Part shown: positions 33,781 to 35,211 of the stretch, piece after piece
Position numbering within the stretch: the stretch's first letter is position 1
Layout: every line of letters begins with the position of its first letter
Source: TTA-H9 sp002071415
GTDB lineage: Bacteria; Bacteroidota; Bacteroidia; Bacteroidales; TTA-H9
Reading direction: 5' to 3'
Assembly: GCA_035411425.1 (NCBI GenBank)
Contig: DAONSX010000023.1
Span: forward strand, 1 to 35,211
DNA length: 35,211 bases
Translations under genes and position numbers: made by a program
The notes under the pieces: generated by a model
Told to the model about the DNA's origin: nothing
The model's input: only the letters and a program-made list of their open reading frames with translations
The model's database searches: none

Positions 33781-34899
33781 ATGACAAGAAGGGATTTTTT
33801 ACAGAATTCGTTATGTGGTGCTTGTGGGATGGCTCTGGCATGGAAAGGGTTGGATGTCTTTAGCATGAATCCAGCTAGTTTGGGTGATGAGGGGCATGAA
33901 GCCATGTTTTATATGAACACACCGAGAGGAATCAAGTGTAAACTTTGCCCTCATGCATGTACGATAGAGCTTGGTAAACGAGGTGATTGCAGGGTAAGAG
34001 AAAATCGAAAGGGTCGTTTAATTACTCTTGCTTGGTCGAATCCATGTTCTATTCATGTGGATCCTATCGAAAAGAAGCCACTTTATCATTTTTTACCTGG
34101 TTCTCAATCATTCTCCTTGGCAATAGCTGGTTGCAACTTTACCTGTTTGAACTGCCAGAATTGGGAAATTTCGCAAACCAGCCCCGATAAAACACGTAAT
34201 TATTCACTTTCACCCGAAGAAGCTGTGAAACAAGCCAAGGCACAAAAATGCCAAAGCATTGCCTATACTTATTCTGAGCCCGTTAGTTTTTATGAATATA
34301 CACTCGAAACTTCTCGCCTAGCGCTAAAAGCCGGTATAAAAAATCTACTCATCTCGAACGGATATATTAATCCTGCTCCTCTCGATGAACTTTGCAATTA
34401 TATAGATGCAGCTAACATCGATCTGAAAGCTTTCGATGACGACACTTATACTATGCTTGCTAATGGCACATTGCAGCCTGTGCTCGATACCTTGGTCAAA
34501 CTCAAACAAAAGGGAGTCTGGCTCGAGATAACCAATCTGATTGTTCCTAAATGGACCGATGATGAAAAAATGATCGATAAGATGTGTCGTTGGCTGTCTT
34601 CCAATGGATTTAAAGATACTCCGCTGCATTTCAGCCGTTTTTATCCCCAGTACAAACTGAATCGTTTACCACCTACCCCGGTAAGCATTCTCGAAAGAGC
34701 AAAAAAAATTGCCGAAAATTATGGCCTGCAATATGTTTATATAGGTAATGTTCCCGGAGCAGAGCAAGGCACCACCTTTTGCCCAAAATGCAAAACCTCT
34801 TTAGTAGAAAGGATAGGATTCAAGGTAAAAAAAATGGTGATAGAAAATGGCCGTTGTCCTCGTTGTGGAGCTACTATTCCCGGAAAATGGTCGGCCTGA
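33781..34899 (+). CDS. amrS: AmmeMemoRadiSam-type radical SAM protein with Tat-like leader
   Basis: 372 residues. The N-terminus MTRRDFLQNSLCGACGMALAW has a twin-Arg motif (3-4) and a hydrophobic stretch, suggesting Tat export. A CKLCPHAC cysteine cluster lies at 53-60, and the radical SAM cluster motif C-x3-C-x2-C is at 118-125 (AGCNFTCLNCQNW). The C-terminus has two CPxC knuckles (CPKC, CPRCG), a zinc-ribbon or rubredoxin-like end. This layout matches the radical SAM member of the AmmeMemoRadiSam set (with AMMECR1 and Memo domains), whose reaction is unknown; it resembles pyruvate-formate-lyase-activating enzymes. The partner genes are not in the window. Export of a radical SAM enzyme is unusual, although Tat-like leaders have been noted in this family. 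Confidence 0.88.
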   Translation: MTRRDFLQNSLCGACGMALAWKGLDVFSMNPASLGDEGHEAMFYMNTPRGIKCKLCPHACTIELGKRGDCRVRENRKGRLITLAWSNPCSIHVDPIEKKPLYHFLPGSQSFSLAIAGCNFTCLNCQNWEISQTSPDKTRNYSLSPEEAVKQAKAQKCQSIAYTYSEPVSFYEYTLETSRLALKAGIKNLLISNGYINPAPLDELCNYIDAANIDLKAFDDDTYTMLANGTLQPVLDTLVKLKQKGVWLEITNLIVPKWTDDEKMIDKMCRWLSSNGFKDTPLHFSRFYPQYKLNRLPPTPVSILERAKKIAENYGLQYVYIGNVPGAEQGTTFCPKCKTSLVERIGFKVKKMVIENGRCPRCGATIPGKWSA

Positions 34900-35211
34900 T
34901 CAATCGAAATCCAAATTCCATAAATTTCGGTAATGATTCAACATGACAAACCATCAAATTATATAATATTTTACTGAGTACTGCCATCATTGTTTTTCCA
35001 TCTGGCTTTTAGCCAAACAGAACAAAAAAGATCGTCAGCCATTTTATATGGGCGATCCAAAATCCCATCTTCTATTTTAAATAAAAAAATTCGACTTTCC
35101 TGTATGTTTTAACTAAAGTTTATTATCTCTTTGAAAAGGCTTTCTTCACTCATAGATTAATTAGAGTCTGTCTATAAACTCAAATTGTTAATAACTTTTT
35201 GATAACTAATT
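34900..35211. other. Gene-free window end
   Basis: AT-rich and non-coding. A small GGCT-TTT-AGCC hairpin sits near 35007-35017 without a T-run. No gene, repeat or promoter is clear. Confidence 0.4.

Overview
The window looks like a chromosomal segment from a Bacteroidetes bacterium, probably Bacteroidales-like, although no species can be named. Three things support this. At least three proteins carry a C-terminal type IX secretion (T9SS) sorting domain. Almost every transcription unit has a Bacteroidetes-type -7 box (TAnnTTTG), usually TAATTTTG. Most genes lack a Shine-Dalgarno (SD) sequence. The DNA is AT-rich. No rRNA, tRNA, CRISPR array, transposase or phage structural gene was seen.

Layout. 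Positions 1-5.4 kb hold an upstream gene's terminator (C-UUCG-G hairpin), a membrane pyrophosphatase (hppA), an Lrp/AsnC regulator divergent from a Cys/Met-metabolism PLP enzyme, a Bcp peroxiredoxin and a decayed reading frame. recA follows, then a G-rich modular repeat patch with a 7-bp minisatellite (6.8-7.1 kb). Positions 7.4-9.7 kb are a tight four-gene operon: lipoprotein, small helical protein, two-TM protein with a CBS-like region, and a GH46 chitosanase-like protein without a signal peptide. It is the best candidate here for an undescribed functional module. On the minus strand lie nth and the classical thrS-infC-rpmI-rplT translation operon. Its infC appears to start at an ATA codon behind a perfect SD. 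At 14.1-16.2 kb a phasin-like gene and a UbiB/ABC1 kinase form a pair, followed by a second repeat patch built from the same modules.

Positions 16.8-23 kb hold three minus-strand genes for secreted Asp-box (BNR-like) proteins with T9SS tails. Two share an apparently identical 1,883-bp block that runs from inside the signal peptide through the terminator, while their 5' ends and promoters differ. Positions 23.2-28.5 kb carry a YghO-like GNAT-fold protein, an LptF/LptG permease and two GT4-type glycosyltransferases, which together suggest envelope lipid and polysaccharide work. A thioredoxin-like protein, a broken adenosine deaminase gene, a membrane protein with a degenerate spermidine-synthase domain, an AT-rich kilobase with possible gene remains, and a Tat-leader radical SAM enzyme (AmmeMemoRadiSam type) complete the window.

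Most of the window is housekeeping: energy coupling by pyrophosphate, translation, DNA repair and envelope biogenesis. The accessory interest lies in the chitosanase-like operon, the homogenised secreted-protein pair, the repeat patches and the decaying genes. All calls come from reading the sequence; no database search was run.
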